This document shows, piece after piece, positions 1 to 12,984 of a stretch of 64,000 nt of DNA. Source of the DNA: Rehmannia glutinosa (Eukaryota > Streptophyta > Magnoliopsida > Lamiales > Orobanchaceae); the NCBI GenBank assembly GCA_016081115.2, contig JABTTQ020001774.1, forward strand, positions 558,001 through 622,000. The letters are read 5' to 3'. The position numbers were made by a program, and so were the translations under genes. Positions within the stretch are counted from its first letter, which is position 1, and each line of letters begins with the position of its first letter. The notes below the pieces were generated by a model that did no database searches, had not been told where the DNA came from, and was given only the letters and a program-made list of their open reading frames with translations.

Positions 1-654
1 CAAAACCCGGCTCTGCATTAAACCCATCCCATTTGAGGTGGGTTTAAACCTAGTGAAGCGGGTCCTAAGATGGGTCTCAGACCTGCTTTTAAAAAATCCA
101 CTGGGTCCTAGGCGGGTAATGGGTCCATATGGACCCACCCCAGACCCGCCCTGTTTATGTTAAGTTAAATAATTTTATTTAATTTTATTAGAGGTTGAGT
201 CTCTCAACTCGTCAACTTGTCCAGTCTGTCTCTAGGGCTTGCAAAAGTCTGTCTTTCTAATGACCCTCTGCCAGTCTCTCAAGAGTCTGACTTATTAATC
301 TCTAAAAAGTTCAGACTTCATGTTGCAAATTGTCATGCACTACGGTTCAATTGATTATTCATGTTGGTTGTCAATTAATCTAATGGAGGCCTGAACTGAT
401 GATTGATAATTTTGTTGTTATGAAAATTCTTATAAAAGACAAATGAACAAATTAACATTATGGAATTCAGGGGTCATAACATCATACAGTTAGCCAACAC
501 ACAGATTAATGCTTTTGGTGAGTCTGATGGGTTGAACCCGCCGGGTTGCGGGTCTAATGCGGGGTGGGGCAGGTCCCATGTTTAGTATTTTCTTCAAGGG
601 ACGTGTCCCGGGTTTGGCCAAACCCATCCTAGACCCACCCCATTGCCATCCCTA
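1..654. mobile_element. hAT-like non-autonomous element, one end only
   Basis: The stretch is rich in gggtcc/gacccgcc words typical of plant hAT-derived MITEs. It ends at 642-654 with attgccatcccta, the inverted form of the terminus (tagggatggcaat) seen at other hAT-like MITEs in this window. The other end lies outside the window, so length and target duplication cannot be checked; the eight bases after the end are actgcaaa. The element interrupts a gypsy fragment, because the protease reading frame at 655-1115 runs straight into MITE sequence. Confidence 0.55.
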
Positions 655-1115
655 ACTGCAAACCTCACCATCTTCGTGACCCGGTGTGGGTAACTTCCCA
701 GCGAGAAGGGAAGCATTATCTCCCCGAGGATGGGGATCTTTTGTTGACAAAGATCCTGTAGAGTAGCGGTGACTTCGGTCAGAGATAAGTCTTCGAATCC
801 TAACTGGTAGAATGTGCAGTACGACAGTATGTCCATAGAGTTGCCAATGTCGATCAACATTTTTTTCACCCAGAAGTTGGCTACGGCTACGGCTACAAAA
901 ATGATTAGGGGAGTTGTTGGGTGTTCCCCTTCCCGAGTTGCGGGGAAAAGATCTTCTTTGCCGAAAGTTATCTCTTCTTGAGGCTTCTCCCCGTAGTACA
1001 TCTGTTGGTGATATGTTGCATGCTGAAAATGTGTTCCTCTTGAGCTCCGTAGCAAGGCTTTCTTAGCAGGAGCTGAGCCTCCGTACACCGATCCTCCGAA
1101 GATGGCGTTTATCAC
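655..1115 (-). pseudogene. Ty3/gypsy gag-protease fragment (Tat-like)
   Basis: The minus-strand frame starts with MINAIFGG, resembling the I-N-x-I-x-G-G that precedes the retropepsin in Tat-type plant gypsy elements. It carries a degenerate aspartic-protease site, IDIGNSMDIL, where D-T/S-G-S-S-x-D-I-L is expected, so the Gly-adjacent residues have decayed. About 150 residues remain. There is no reverse transcriptase or integrase nearby, and the frame is cut at its 3' side by the hAT-like MITE at 1-654. Upstream sequence at 1116-1434 should hold gag, but I recognise no domain in it. It is a remnant with no function. Tat assignment is inferred from motif style only. Confidence 0.6.
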
Positions 1116-1434
1116 CTTTTAATCCTCCATATGCTCCGAAGTTGCTACGAGCGTCTTAACATCATTCCTAGAGACGACGCCAAAATGATGCTGCTTTTTA
1201 GGACAGATCACTCCAAGTTAAGGTATCTGGTAAAGTTTAAGTCTTCTTATCCCAAAGCTGGAAGTCTTCAATGATGGGAACTTTCCAGCAACACCAGCAA
1301 ATGCTAGACGAGCCCTAGAGTTATCCCAAGGAGGCCCTCGCTCAAGTCAGCACGGTGAACGAGAGAAAACAATACAGAGAATACTGAATGCGTATAATAT
1401 GGATTGTGAGAATCTCATAATATTACTTACTATT

Positions 1435-2898
1435 TTGCATGTTTTTGTGTGTATTTTATGTGATGATTTATACATATTTTTGGCGTGTTTTATTTGTATT
1501 TGCATGTTTTAGTGTTACATTGTGTTATTTTGTTGTTTTTCTAAGATTTGGTGGAAAAAACAAGTTTTGGAGCAACTAATGTCAAAAAGTTATTTCGCGC
1601 TACTATAGCAGTATTCATATTTGGAACATATCTTTTTCATATAAAGTCAATTGGACCCGATTCTTATGTCATTAGAAAGCTAAGAGAGAGTTCTAGAATG
1701 TCTACTTGATGAGAATCCAGTCAAGAAGGATCTAGGCAACACTAAATGCAAGCTATCTCGAGTTCTTGAAGGATATGTAATTGAGTTCTTGAGTTCTTGT
1801 ATTTGTTTATCATAGATTAGATATTTATTTTCGTTGTTGTGAGTCGTTTTGATGTTTAGAGGCCAAGTAAACCTTTAGGGTCGTGTCTTAAATTGTTATT
1901 CGAGTTTAGGTCGAGCAGGGATCGAATTCAAGTCGCAGGAAAACATTCGCAGGGGCGCACGACCCGTACGTTGACGCACGACCAGGGGCACGGCCATGCG
2001 TGAAGCCCGTGTGTGATGACGAATGATTGAGAGCCTACGGCTTGGCGCACGACCTCAGCGCATGGACTGATGTGAACCGCATCAACAACTGTGCATACGA
2101 CCCAACAATAATATGTTGTTAACCCAAGATTTTCACTAGTTCGGTTAAAGATTGGTGGAAACCTCGACCCATTGCTTATAAAAGCAAGAACCTCGGTATG
2201 CGTAGATGCCACAAACGAATGTGTAAGTTCGCTTGATAATTCGGTAATTGCAACAATATGAACAATCTTGAAGCTCTTGGAAAAACCCCAAAGGGTTGAA
2301 GAGAAAAATCTCTAATAAATATGCAATATCAAAGTTGTTATCAAAAAAATAAACAAGTGTTTGCCTTATATAGGCGACTCAAAACAAACCCTAAACCAAA
2401 AAAAAAACCCTAAACCAACTAGGAAATAACTTAAAAATCAAAAACGGAAATAAAGACTGAGCAAAACTCGTATTCCTGGATTAGCGCACGGGCTCACGCA
2501 CGGGCCGTGCGCTAAGGTCGAGCATCAATCGGCGACACACACATGCTCGCGCACGGCCGTGCGCTAAGGTCGTGCGCCAAGCTGTAGGCTCCCAATCATT
2601 CGACATCATACACGGGCTTCACGCACGGGCGTGCCCCTAGTCATGCGTCAATGCACGGGTCGTCCTCCCCTGCATATGTTTTCCTGCGACTTGAATTTGA
2701 TCCCTGCTCGACCTAAAATTGAAATAACAACTTAAGACGCGACCCTAAAGGTTTACTTGGCCTCTAAACATCAAAATGACTCGCAACAGCGAAAATAAAC
2801 ACCTAATCTATGATAAACATATACAAGAACTCAAGAACTCGAGATAGCTTGCATTTGGTGTTGTCCGGATCCTTCGTGATTGGATTCTCATCACTACT
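1435..2898. repeat. Inverted repeat built from LTR-like sequence
   Basis: Arms at about 1700-2066 and 2559-2898 are reverse complements of each other with scattered mismatches; gatgagaatccagtca near 1707 pairs with tgattggattctcatc near 2877. The arms contain GC-rich words such as gcgcacgacc and cgtgcgctaaggtcg, the second repeated near 2501 and 2560. Sequence from 1435 (tgcatgtttttgtgtg) onward looks like the U3 side of a long plant gypsy LTR, so the structure probably represents two LTR pieces in opposite orientation. The ~490 bp spacer (2067-2558) has no recognisable gene. Confidence 0.6.
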
Positions 2899-4384
2899 TC
2901 TGGTACTAAATGCAAATGAAGACGTTTGGATGGATTAAAATCATGTGAAAGTAGAAATTAGGTGATGAGATTTCGAAAATGACAGTCTTAGTATTTTGGC
3001 AATAACTCTCTCTAGAAAATTTATATTGAGGTCATTCAAGTGGCTATGAAAGCTATGAGATAGAGCTACAATGCATAAGAAGACACTGAGAGTAAATTCC
3101 GAAGTCTGGAGGGCGGCCGGGTGTGCACAAGAGGTGCGCATCCGTGCACAATGCACAGTGGCAGAATGGCCTGTGCGTGTGGGCGTGCAGTTGCGCGGAC
3201 GCGCACGGCGACTTGCAGAACACGAAATTTTCGATTTTTTTTCGTTTTTTGGCTCTTCCACCTTGTATAGAACTCTAGGATTATAAATAAGACTTGGGGA
3301 GCCCATATTTTCGACACCGTTATTTCTTAGCATTTTTAAACCTTAGTTTTTGTTATTTTCTCTTCCATCCAACATTGGGGATTGCTTGTTTTTCCACCAT
3401 AGATATTTTGTGGCTAGATCAAAGCGTAAATATTCTCCATCTTCTTTATCTGATTTTCAATTGATTGGTGATTGTTGCTATTACATGATCATATTTATAA
3501 TTGCTCTTTTCCTCTCAATTGAATTGATGAATCCATCTACAAGTATGAACTAATTTCCTTGTTCTATGATTAGGATGATTTGATTCAAACAAACAAGCAT
3601 GAGTATTGATTAATTGATTTGCTTTCCTGAATAAATTGTTTTACTTGATGATTAATTGTCTGATCAACTTTTGATTATTTTGAGGGATTATTAATTGAGA
3701 TCGAGAGAAGATATTATTATTGGACTAAATTTATTCAGGGGGTTAGATATGAATCATAAATATATTATCTAACTTGGTTAATGAAAATAGCAAATTATGT
3801 AGGGATAACTCTAATCTGTGAATACATGAGTTATCAGATCTAAGCATAGTTTTTACCTGTTTGTTATAATTATTAATCACATGATCGATTAGTTGATATT
3901 CTGCTTGCAAGTTTGATGTGATGATTCCGAAATCCTAGATCTTTATCCATATCGTGTTCACCGGGTTTATTTGTGTTTAGTTTTAATTGGTCTTTTATTT
4001 ATTTTTCCTTAGATAATTAAAATCACAAATTTGGTTAGAGTGTTTAGGATTTATTTTCTGTTTATTGTGATACATAATAATTATTTGCCGGCTAAGTCTT
4101 CCTTGAGAGACTACTTGTGATTAACTTGCTACCCTACATGATCTCATACTCTGGTGAACGTCGCTAGATTAATTTAGGTGTTTAGCGGTCGAACACTTAC
4201 AAATGAGATGGAGAGACCTTTATATACCTGGATAGAAGGCCTCATAAGAGAAAATAACTCGTGGATCGGATCTAGACCTGGGTCGGGTTATTCCAACTGT
4301 AGTCCGCTAATTAATGAGTAATTAATGGGATTAAATAAATATATAAACTGAATTATAATGATAATAAAAGGACATTTTTACACC

Positions 4385-4470
4385 ATGAGCTTGTAGCTCA
4401 AGTTGTATCGTTCACCCTTTATAAGGGTATTGACCAGGGTTTGAACCCTGTATCTTTCAGTTTATTTGAA
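4385..4470 (+). mobile_element. tRNA-derived SINE-like sequence (in copy A)
   Basis: A pol III box A-like sequence, tagctcaagttg, is at 4394-4405 and a box B-like sequence, ggtttgaaccc, is at 4438-4448, about 32 bases apart as in tRNA genes. A cloverleaf with a normal acceptor stem is not evident and there is no discriminator/terminator arrangement, so this is better read as a SINE head or tRNA relic than a working tRNA gene. The same unit is in copy B, so it predates the duplication. Confidence 0.5.
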
Positions 4471-6037
4471 ATTTATCTCAACCCCTCCAACTACTACTCC
4501 CAACTTATTAAAAGAAAAGGATATTTTTGCCCACAACAGTTTTTTATTTTTAGTCTACTTACAACACTACAACCTGACCCATACTATTTGGACCAAAATT
4601 AAAAGGATAAGGATAAAATACCGAACATTCCTGAAAAAATAATACATTTACACTCTCGGCCTTTCTTCTGGACATTTGTAGGCTCCCACCAATTTTGCCG
4701 AATTTTTTACGTTGTTATTTTAAGGTTGCTTTGAATATGTTTTAAGTATGTTTCATCTAATAAAATTTCAATGAAAAAATAAATTCGCCTCCATAAAATA
4801 ATCAATTTTGTACTCAAAATCTTATAAACAATATAGAAATATACACATATATTTAATATTAAAACAAAACAAATTGAATATAATAGAAACAACACATGAA
4901 TATAAAAACACTATTCAATTTTTGATCCAATGCATTGAAAATGTTGAAAATACATAGAAACAACATAACAATATAAAAACAATACAAGAACAAAAAGAGT
5001 TTAAAAATAGGTAAAAAGTTGCAATGAAATATCGAATACAACATAAAAACAATAAAGAAACATCACAACAACATTAAAAATAATATAGAAACAACCTAGA
5101 AATAACATAAACCATATATAAAACAACATATGAACAAAAAAGAGCGTAAAAAATAGATAAAAATTGCATCAAAACATCGAAGCAACACACAAACAACAAA
5201 GAAACAAAACAAACAATACAGAAACAAGTAGGAAACAATAGAAATAACATAGAAAAACAATCGAGGAACAAAAAAAATCGAAAAAAAGCATAAAAAAATC
5301 CAAAAAATGTGCATGAGCGTAAAAATATGCAAAAAAGAGCGGAAAACGTATTTAATGTCTTTTCTGTTGAAATGTTGCTCGCTTAAGGGAATAAGAGCTA
5401 GCAACTGAAGGTCCGTGACCTTGAGCAGCTCTTTATCCTTAGAAAATCTGGGTATTTTTGGAATTAATTCAGAATAGAACACTAGATAAAGTTCCAATGT
5501 CTCCATGCATGTTGCTCTTGGTACTAAATCATTTGCAATTGATGAATTAAAGAAAGGGCCGGCCCATTATGATGTTGATCTCCATGTTATCTTATTCTCG
5601 TTAATTATATTATTTAATATGGACATGGTCCTCATGGACCATTAATCATTTAATTTTTTCAGTATAATGAGATAGTAGAGAAAGAGATACATGCACTAAT
5701 ATTACATCGAACTGGATCAATTACCCTTACAATACAAGTCTCACTCAACACAAAATTGATCCCACCATTAATCATTTAATGGATCTAGATGTAATAGGAT
5801 ATGCATCTACATAAAAATATAATTAAGGTCCCATCTGCTTTTTGAGACTACTAGAAATATGTCATTAAACATTTAAATTAAATATGATTAATTTACTCCA
5901 CCAAACTTACTTTTTAACCTACTAAAAGCAATCCAGCTTTTGAACTTATTTTCTAAACCTTTTCCTTCACCTTTAAATTTTACGAACTCATTTTTTATAT
6001 GCACGCCACAAGAATCAAACTTTTTGCATAAAGAAAA

Positions 6038-7079
6038 GGGTAAATGGCATGTCACCCCCTAATTTAACAATTTTTGGCACATAACTCCAAACCAACGTAA
6101 CACCACTTCACCCCCTAAATTTAAGCTAATGAGAGCACTTTGTCTTCCATAAGCCCATTCGGGCCAAGACATTAAGTATAAAAATTGAGCGGGCCTTTCT
6201 AATGGGTATTCTTAACATGCCAAAATTTACAAAAGGGAAAAAAAGAAAATTTCAAAATTATTTGCAGTTTATTAAACAAATTGATAAAAAAATCCGAACT
6301 TATTCAAAAAATTAAAAATTTTAAAGTATTAAATCCGATAATTTGTTTAAATAACTAAAAATAGTAAAATAATATTTTAAAAACCTAAAAGTATAAAAAT
6401 AAAATATGGTAATTGTTGAGAAACTATAAATCATTTATAAAAAAATGACATTTATTATATTTTAAATTCCAAAAAAAAACTCAAAAGTTTTTCTAAAATT
6501 TTCTAAAAATTGAAACCGATTTTTGAATAATTTTAAAACTTTTTAGAAATCTGGGATAATAGAATTGGGATATTAAAATCTAAATCTTTTTGTAAAATTT
6601 ATAAAAAGTTTTGAGTTTTTTTAATTTTGGAATTTAAAATATTTTAAATAAATGTCAAATTTTGTATAAATGATTTATATCTTTCTTGACAATTTCCATA
6701 TTTTAATTTTATAATTTTAGGAATATAAAATAATTTTGGTTTTTACTATTTCTAGTTTTTTAAAAAATTATCAGATTTTATATTTTTAAATATTTAGACT
6801 TTTAAATAAGTTTGGATTTTTTAACATTTTTTAATAAATTGCAAATAATTTTAAATTTTGTTGTTCTTCCTTTTGTAAATTTTGGCATTTTGGCATGTTA
6901 AGAATGCCCATTAGAAACGCCCACTCAATTTTTATACTTAATGTCTTGGCCCGAATGGGCTTATGGGGGGCAAAGTGCTCTCATTAGTTTAAATTTAGGG
7001 GGTGAAGTGGTGTTATGTTGGTTTTGGGGGGTTATGTGCCAAAAAATATTAAATTAGGGGGGTGACATGCCATTTGCCC
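6038..7079. mobile_element. Mutator-like MITE with long terminal inverted repeats
   Basis: The left end gggtaaatggcatgtcac and the right end gtgacatgccatttgccc are inverted repeats, and the similarity continues inward for about 200 bp and, more loosely, through most of the element, giving a fold-back structure. The 9-bp flanks taaagaaaa (6029-6037) and taaagcaaa (7080-7088) are a target duplication with one mismatch; 9 bp is the size typical of Mutator-like elements. Copy B holds the empty site near 15258-15275. The element encodes no protein. Confidence 0.85.
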
Positions 7080-7524
7080 TAAAGCAAAAGGAAACCACTG
7101 TCTTTACAAAATAAAGAGAAATTAATTAACACCATTTCATGTCGTCCTCCTCTTCGTTAGAAGTATGTCACCCGTAGGGTTCCGTTAGGGTTTCGTTCTT
7201 CACGTCACCTCCCTCTGCGAGGTTTCCCTGGTTTGATGTCCATCTTCCACCTCTCTCTCGACTTCACCCATCTTCACAGATTTCTTAACTGAGCTTTTTC
7301 ATTTTTCTGAGTCTAGGGTTTACGGTCCTGCTAGGGTTTTTTCTTTGTTCTTTCTTCTTGCTTTAGTTAGGGTTGCGTTGTGTCAAGTTCTGCTTTTTCT
7401 TTCTTTTTTGAGTCTGGTAGTGTTTTTGTTTTGGATTTGTGTGGCTTTTTTATTTTTTGCAGGGTGTCCTCTAATACTCGATTCATCTCTATTCTGGGCG
7501 ACGGAGAAATATATACCTTTGGTC

Positions 7525-8651
7525 ATGGAGGATCCAACAGAGGAGGAAAAGACCGTATTAGATTTGGACGATACAGTTGGTGAAGTTTCGATCGAAAATT
7601 CGTCATGGACGAACTACCTGGTAGGAAAACTAATCACGGATAAAATATGGAAATCATTTTATCTTATTGAAGTTATGAAGAAGTCCTGGAAAGCGAAAGA
7701 GGACATAATCGTTCGTGAATGGGGGGGATTGATCCTGTTTCTATTCAGTCGAAGGGAAGATATGGATTGGGTTCTCCAAAACCAACATTGGCACTATGAA
7801 GGAGGTTTATTCGCAATCAAGGCTCTGAAGGAGAACGAGCAACCCTCCACAATTATGATACAACATTCAACTTTTTGGGTTAGGGCGTATGATATCCCGA
7901 TCGGATGCATGAATCCCACGGTGGCAAAAACATTGGCCGATCGGCTCGGAGAAATTGCAGCGTTAGACCATTCGACGGAGGGCCTATTTGGTAAGTTTTT
8001 GAGGTTCAAAGTATACCTTGATCTCACAAAGCCGTTACAACGCTCCATCACTATTCGGATCAAAGGGAATACTCGACTAATCAAGTATGCAGTCATTTGC
8101 CTTTATAATATTTTTGTTGCGGAATTATCGGGCATTTTTTTTGTAACTGTGAACACTACGATCGCAACGAATTCATAGACACGTCGAGTATGAAATATGG
8201 TCCGTGGTTAAAAGCCTCCCCCCTTAAACGAATCCCATCGACCCGTCCCACCCCTTCCAATTCCACCCCGACCACGACACGTAATCTTTTCGGCCATGAA
8301 CCCAGAAACCAAAAAACATCCCATATACAACCCACTGATACTAACCTCAATTCCCAGCCCCACCACAGTCGGACACAAACACCACAGCCATACCACACCA
8401 TTGACCTCAATATTCCTTCAGCTAGCATCTCATCCTCTCTACCAAATATCCAAGATGAAAACTCTAATCCCACCACACCAAAGTCAACACACTCCAATTC
8501 CCTTGCGTCTCAGTCCACCACAACACCCATTCAAGCCCAAATCCCATCAACTCATACATTTAATGCACCTACAGACAGCCCGCATACTCATCCCATCACC
8601 AAGACAAAAGTCAAGACCATACACAAAAACCTGGACCCGCCTAAAAACTAA
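7525..8651 (+). pseudogene. LINE ORF1 protein (DUF4283 type, zinc knuckle)
   Basis: The start chosen is the ATG at 7525, followed by an acidic segment (EDPTEEEKTVLDLDD). The first ~190 residues fit the DUF4283 domain of plant LINE ORF1 nucleic-acid-binding proteins, including the WVLQNQHWHYEGGLF stretch. A frameshift near 8110 separates this from a zinc-knuckle segment, CGIIGHFFCNC, and the following YGPWLKA motif. The C-terminal part (8190-8651) is rich in Pro, Ser and Thr. ORF1 proteins coat LINE RNA to form the retrotransposition particle. The frameshift makes this copy non-functional. Confidence 0.8.
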
Positions 8652-8827
8652 AACCTCAACACATCAAAACCGGACAACCCAGCTAAACGCTCTAACCCCA
8701 CAACCTGTTCTATTGAACCCCAGGAAGATTGTGGAGCAAAAACACAAAAGGAGTTCGGGCTTTTTGAAACATCTTCTACATTTGCGCTATCGGTGGAGGT
8801 TGCAAAGGAGCAACCCCGCCGGGCACA

Positions 8828-11790
8828 ATGAGTTGCTTAAGTTGGAACTGCCAAATCAATCAGAAGATCCCAGTTTTGTTTTCTTAATGGAAACAAAATT
8901 ATGCGACGAGGATTATGAGGAGATATATAGGACTACGGGCTTGGAAGGCCACCATATAGTCAAGTGTGATAAATCAGACGGGGGAAGACGAGGAGGATTA
9001 TGTCTTCTCTGGAAAGATACGTTCGAGGTTACTATTTCATCATCATCTTTAGACCATATAGATTGCGTAATTTCTGACAGGAATGCAAAGTGGAGATTAA
9101 CGGGCATATACGGTTGGCCGGAGGATGGGCTTAACGAGAACACTTGGTTACTTATTAACGAGTTGGCGTGTATTTATCAGCTGGGAATGGGATGGTTATG
9201 TTTATGCGACTTCAACAAGATCCTATATAGCTTTGAAAAAACCAGAGAGAGGCCGAAAGACGATGGAAAAATGGAGCTTTCCATTCATGTATCCAAAATA
9301 ATCAGTTGATGGATCTCGGATATAAGGGATTCTCCTTTACGTGGACAAATGGACAAAGCCGCGAAAATAATAGTCAGGAAAGACTTGACAGATGCCTTGT
9401 CAATGCGGATTGGATTTATCAATTCCCAAAACACAAGGTGGTGCATTTACCTCGCGTGGGTTCGGATCATTGCCCAGTGCAAATTTGCTGGAATGGTGTT
9501 AATCAAAACAAAAATAGTGGAAAGCGGAAAAAAGGAAATATATACAGGTTCGAGTCGATGTGGTTGTTGGACGAAACGTGTAAGAGAGTTGTAAGGGATG
9601 CATGGCAAGAGAGCGCTGCAACCATTAGAACAGAGCAGGTGGTTAGGAAAATTATAAATTGTGGGGAACAACTTAAGGCGTGGGAAAGGGACCATTTCGG
9701 TAATATCAACTATCAAATTCGTGTTTGCGAGGAAAAATTACAAAAGAAAACAATGACTTTACCATCTTCAGAAGTCCTTCGGGCCAGGCGGATTGTAGAA
9801 AAACAATTGGTTGATTTATATCAAAAGCAAGAACTCATGTGGCACCAACGCTCAAGAGCGAATTGGATTAAATAAGGTGATAAAAACTCGGCCTTTTTTC
9901 ATAGAACGGCCTCAGGTCGACGGACAAGAAACAACATGGAGAAAATTCAGGATGAGAATGACGTGTGGGTGGAGGAAGATAAGGAGATTGCTGAGAAGTT
10001 TATGGAGTATTACAAATACCTATTTTCCACGGAGCCCAATTTGGATATGAATCGAGCATTGGATGCACTCGACAATAAAATGTCAGCTGACATGAACGAC
10101 ACATTGCCACATTCATTCACAAAATAGGAAGTGAATATGGCTCTGATGCAGATGCACCCGACTAAAGCTCCAGGATCGGACGATATGCCAGCCTTATTTT
10201 ATCATAAATTCTGGTCCCTTATCAATTCGGATATTCTCTCCATCGTTCTTGATATTTTAAATGGTAACGCTAACCCTAGAGTTTTATTTGAAACCTTCAT
10301 TGTCCTTATCCCCAAGAAAAAGTGTCCCGAGAAGGTTAGCGATTTTCGCCCGATTAGTCTTTGCAATGTTATATTTAAGCTTATTACTAAGACCATTGCT
10401 AATATGCTTAAATCTATATTGCCAAGACTAATTAGTCACACGCAGTCGGCTTTTGTTCTGGGTCGGTTGATTACTGATAACGCCCTTCTAGCCTTTGAAA
10501 TTTTTCTCCATGAAGAATAGTAAAGCCAAAAAAAGAGGGAACTTCGCATTCAAACTCGATATGAGTAAAGCCTACGATCGGGTTAAATGGGAATTTCTCC
10601 GGTGTGTCATGATTAAATTGGGTTTAAATTCTTCTTTTGTTGAGCATATTATGAAGTGCATTACTACAGTCTCTTTTTCTATCCTTATTAATGGTCAGCC
10701 GAGAGAATCCTTTCCTCCTATTCGTGGGCTCCGACAAGGAGACCCGCTTTCCCCGTATTTGTTTCTTTTTTGTGCAGAGGCATTCTCTTCAATGATTAGA
10801 AAGGCGGAATTCGGTAGATCGTTACATGGGATAAGAATATGCAGAAGGGCTCCACAAATTTCGCACTTCTTTTTTGCTGACGACAGTATCATTTTTGGAA
10901 AAGCTACTGAGAAAGATATTGAGGTGACGAGTAATATTATTAGGGATTATGAGAGAGCGTCCGGCAAAAAAAAAATTGGAGAAGTCGGAAATCACTTTTA
11001 GCAGGAATATCGAATCAGCCAAACAACAGTAGCTTGCGGATAAAATGGGCGTGAATTTGGTTTCAAAACACGAAATTTACCTCGGGCTACCTATGGTTGT
11101 CGGTCGTTCGAAGAAGGAGGTATTTCAGCTTATTGTGGATCGAGTCCGAAAAAAGCTTAAGCAATGGAAGAGCCAATTGTTGTCATCGGCCGGAAAAATG
11201 ATTCTCATCAAATTAGTAGCACATGCAATCCCTTCTTATATTATGAGTTGCTTCCTAATCCCTACTAACATTTGCCAACAATTAAACTCAATTGTTAGCA
11301 ATTTTTGGCGGGGCCAGAAAAAAGAGGAAAGAAGGATTCATTGGTGTGCTTGGAATAATCTAACCAAAGCAAAATATGAGGGTGGTTTGGGTTTCCGAGA
11401 TCTACACTGTTTTAATGAAGCGATGTTGGCTAAACAGAGTTGGCGGCTTATTCACGAGGACAAATCCTTACTGGCTCAGTCCCTCCGGGCGAGATACTAC
11501 CCTAATAATAATTTTCTGACTGCTAAGATCGGTCATAATCCATCATATACATGGAGAATCATTCTAGCGGGCAGAAATATTATTACTATGGGTATGCGAT
11601 GGAACATTGGTAATGGGACGGATGTGTTGGTTTGGAAGGACCCTTGGGTGTCGGATCTTCCCAATTTTAGGATTCTAACACCGCATAGGGCGTGGTCGGA
11701 CGATCTCCGAGTGAGCGAGCTGATACATGAAGATTATGCGGGATGGAATGTTGCAAGGCTGAGGGAGATGTTCAGCACGAATGAGGTTGC
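8828..11790 (+). pseudogene. LINE ORF2: endonuclease and reverse transcriptase
   Basis: ORF2 starts at MSCLSWNCQ (8828), the usual start of plant L1 AP-type endonucleases. Endonuclease motifs follow: FLMETKL, GWPE, and GSDHCPV near 9460. The reverse transcriptase spans about 10130-11000 with FRPISLCNV, QGDPLSPYLF and the catalytic FADD box near 10870. Downstream (11045-11790) comes the thumb/connection region with YLGLP and the start of a zf-RVT-like domain. Breaks include a frameshift just after the start, one near 9305, in-frame stops at about 9874 and 10126, and frameshifts near 10515 and 10990. The C-terminus is replaced by copy B sequence. In an active element this protein nicks DNA and primes cDNA at the target. 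Confidence 0.88.
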
Positions 11791-12984
11791 GCGGCACCAT
11801 GCGCGGACGCGCACGACGACTTGCAGAACACGAAATTTTCAATTTTTTTTGTTTTTTGGCTCTTCCACCTTGTATAGAACTCTAGGATTATAAATAAGAC
11901 TTGGGGAGCCCATATTTTCGAACACCTTTACTTCTTAGCATTTTTAAACCCTAGTTTTTATTTTTTTCTCTTCCATCCAACATTGGGGATTGCTTGTTTT
12001 TCCACCAGAGATATTTTGTGGCTAGATCAAAGTGTAATCTTTCTCCATCTTCTTTATCTGATTTTCAATTGCTTGGTGATTGTTGTTATTACATAATCAT
12101 ATTTATAATTGTTCTCTTCCTCTCAATTGAATTGATGAATCCATCTACAAGTATGAACCAATTTCCTTGTTCTATGATTATGATGATTTGATTCAAACAA
12201 ACAAGCATGAGTATTGACTAATTGATTTGCTTTCCTGAATAAATTATTTTACTTAATGATTAATTGTCTGATCAACTTTTGATTATTTTGAGAGAATAAT
12301 TGAGATCGAGATAAGATATTATTCCTGGACTAATTTATTCAGGGGGTTAGATATGAATCAAAAATATATTATCTAACTTGATTAATGAAAATAGCAAATT
12401 ATGTAGGGATAGCTCTAATCTGTGAATACATGAGTTATCAGATCTAGGCATAGTTTTTACCTGTTTGTTATAATTATTAATCACATGATCGATTAGTTGA
12501 TATTCTGCTTGCAAGTTTGATGAGATGATTCTGAAATCCTAGATCTTTATCCATATCGTTTCACCGGGTTTATTTGTATTTAGTTTTAATTGGTCTTTTA
12601 TTTATTTTTCCTTAGATAATTAAAGTCACAAGTTTGGTTAGAGTATTTAGGATTTATTTTCTGTTTAATGAGATACATAATAATTATTTGTCGGCTAAGT
12701 TTTCCTTGAGAGACGACTTGTGGTTAACTTGCTACCCTACATGATCTCATACTCTTGCGAGCGTCACTAGATTAATTTAGGTGTTTAGCGGTCGAACAGT
12801 TACAAATGAGATGAAAAGACCTTTATATACCTGGATAGTAGGCCTCGTAGGAGAAAATGACTCGTGGATCAGATCCGGACCTCCTAGACCGGGTTATTCC
12901 AACTGTAGTCCACTAATTAATGAGTAATTAATGGGATTAAATAGTATATAAACTGAATATAATGATAATAAAAGGACACCTTTG

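Larger units (their letters stand above)
3192..7139 (+). repeat. Segmental direct repeat, copy A
   Basis: This block is repeated in the same orientation at 11800-15319. Matching begins at tgcgcggacgcgcac and ends at accatttca. Without the MITE at 6038-7079 and its extra target copy, copy A is about 2.9 kb, the same as copy B without its own insertion. The two copies differ by a few substitutions and small indels per hundred bases by eye. The first ~1 kb resembles the downstream part of a gypsy LTR; then come a tRNA-like SINE, an A-rich stretch full of aaacaacat words (4860-5350) and unclassified sequence. No intact gene is seen. Copy A is followed directly by the 5' end of a LINE. Confidence 0.9.
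7140..11795 (+). mobile_element. L1-type LINE, 5' complete and 3' truncated
   Basis: The element has a 5' leader (7140-7524), ORF1 and ORF2 in the order of plant L1 LINEs. Its 5' boundary is exact: copy A ends at 7139, and the matching position in copy B (15319) continues into other sequence. ORF2 stops at about 11790, within the domain after the reverse transcriptase; the RNase H region, 3' UTR, poly(A) tail and 3' target duplication are missing. Normal LINE truncation removes the 5' end, so the 3' loss reflects later rearrangement. Many stops and frameshifts show it is dead. Confidence 0.88.

Noticed and set aside
4385..4470. A functional tRNA gene
   Set aside because: Boxes A and B are present but no normal acceptor stem pairing or clean tRNA ends could be drawn; SINE-like origin fits better.
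8156..8497. Open frames opposite the Pro/Ser-rich end of LINE ORF1
   Set aside because: Antisense shadows of a compositionally biased coding region.
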